From Kitasatospora acidiphila (GTDB lineage: Bacteria > Actinomycetota > Actinomycetes > Streptomycetales > Streptomycetaceae): a stretch of 64,000 nt of DNA. The translations under genes and the position numbers were made by a program. Under the pieces are notes generated by a model. It was given only the letters and a program-made list of their open reading frames with translations, was not told the DNA's origin and made no database searches. The first letter of the stretch is position 1, and each line of letters starts with the position of its first letter. Location: positions 1,984,001 through 2,048,000 of the forward strand of contig NZ_VIGB01000003.1 in NCBI RefSeq assembly GCF_006636205.1, given 5' to 3'. Shown one piece after another: positions 63,894 through 64,000 of this stretch.

Positions 63894-64000
63894 CCAAGGC
63901 AGCAGTTCGGCATTCCCCATACACCGGCCGACGACCCCGCCTTCCGGTCCTGGCTGCGCGTGAAGGGTCTGCGCGAGATCGCGTCCGGGGCCTTCGTCTT

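Noticed and set aside
63894..64000. Protein-like sequence at the right edge (PADDPAFRSWLRVKGLREIASGAFVF)
   Set aside because: It reads like coding sequence in the frame after the ATPase stop, but no start codon is visible and the window ends, so no gene is called.

Overview
The base composition (very high G+C, strong third-position G/C bias, many GTG and TTG starts) and the gene families present point to a streptomycete-type actinobacterium such as Streptomyces or Kitasatospora. Those families include StrR-type regulators, a WhiJ-like XRE/DUF397/ATPase set, PimB-like and Ppm-like glycosyltransferases, a long-form GAPDH and a DUF4157 protein. The window is a chromosome-like mix of housekeeping-style genes, regulators and accessory genes, with an unusual number of broken genes.

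Layout. 1-4.9 kb: a partial MMPL transporter with a divergent TetR and a clear twin operator, then a C1-folate pair (FchA-like cyclodeaminase plus a FolD paralogue without its catalytic lysine) and an orphan type II thioesterase. 5.0-12.8 kb: an unusual tRNA with anticodon CAA, a metallophosphoesterase that seems to start at CTG, and what looks like the ruins of a secondary-metabolite cluster. The ruins comprise two StrR-like regulators with matching leaders, an internally deleted hydrolase, a degenerate FkbM methyltransferase, head-to-head stumps of an SbnA-like enzyme and an enoyl-CoA hydratase, and an MbtH scar. 13.1-17.6 kb: a divalent-cation group (MgtC-like protein, small membrane protein, MgtE-type sensor domains without a channel, NRAMP-like carrier). 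17.7-27.5 kb: a MurG paralogue, TrpF, Ppm, an MFS carrier, a frameshifted copper chaperone, an AraC/TIGR03086 divergent pair, GAPDH, and decayed Old-Yellow-Enzyme and GH19 chitinase genes.

27.6-29.7 kb is the most striking RNA locus: three tandem Y-RNA-like hairpins, the first carrying a circularly permuted tRNA-like head, directly upstream of a Ro60 (TROVE/vWA) gene. 30.2-32.4 kb: a DUF4157 (eCIS-associated) putative toxin. 32.4-44.3 kb: questin-oxidase-like, WYL, 2OG-oxygenase, a split S74-type secreted protein, a two-component system divergent from an ABC exporter operon, a P450 and a diiron/MBL protein. 44.5-50.1 kb encodes one 1886-residue secreted protein that joins a CdtB-like nuclease, an SGNH esterase, hemopexin repeats, a GH18 chitinase and carbohydrate-binding modules.

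50.3-56.8 kb: an ankyrin/HEAT protein, two LysR regulators, small membrane proteins and a cyclase-family hydrolase. 56.8-60.2 kb looks like an acquired patch with unfamiliar ORFs, a beta-lactamase-fold hydrolase and a transposase scar. 60.6-64 kb: an HD-domain phosphohydrolase and a WhiJ-like regulatory set whose ATPase gene carries a 1-base frameshift. All functions are read from sequence motifs and remembered family features; no searches were run.
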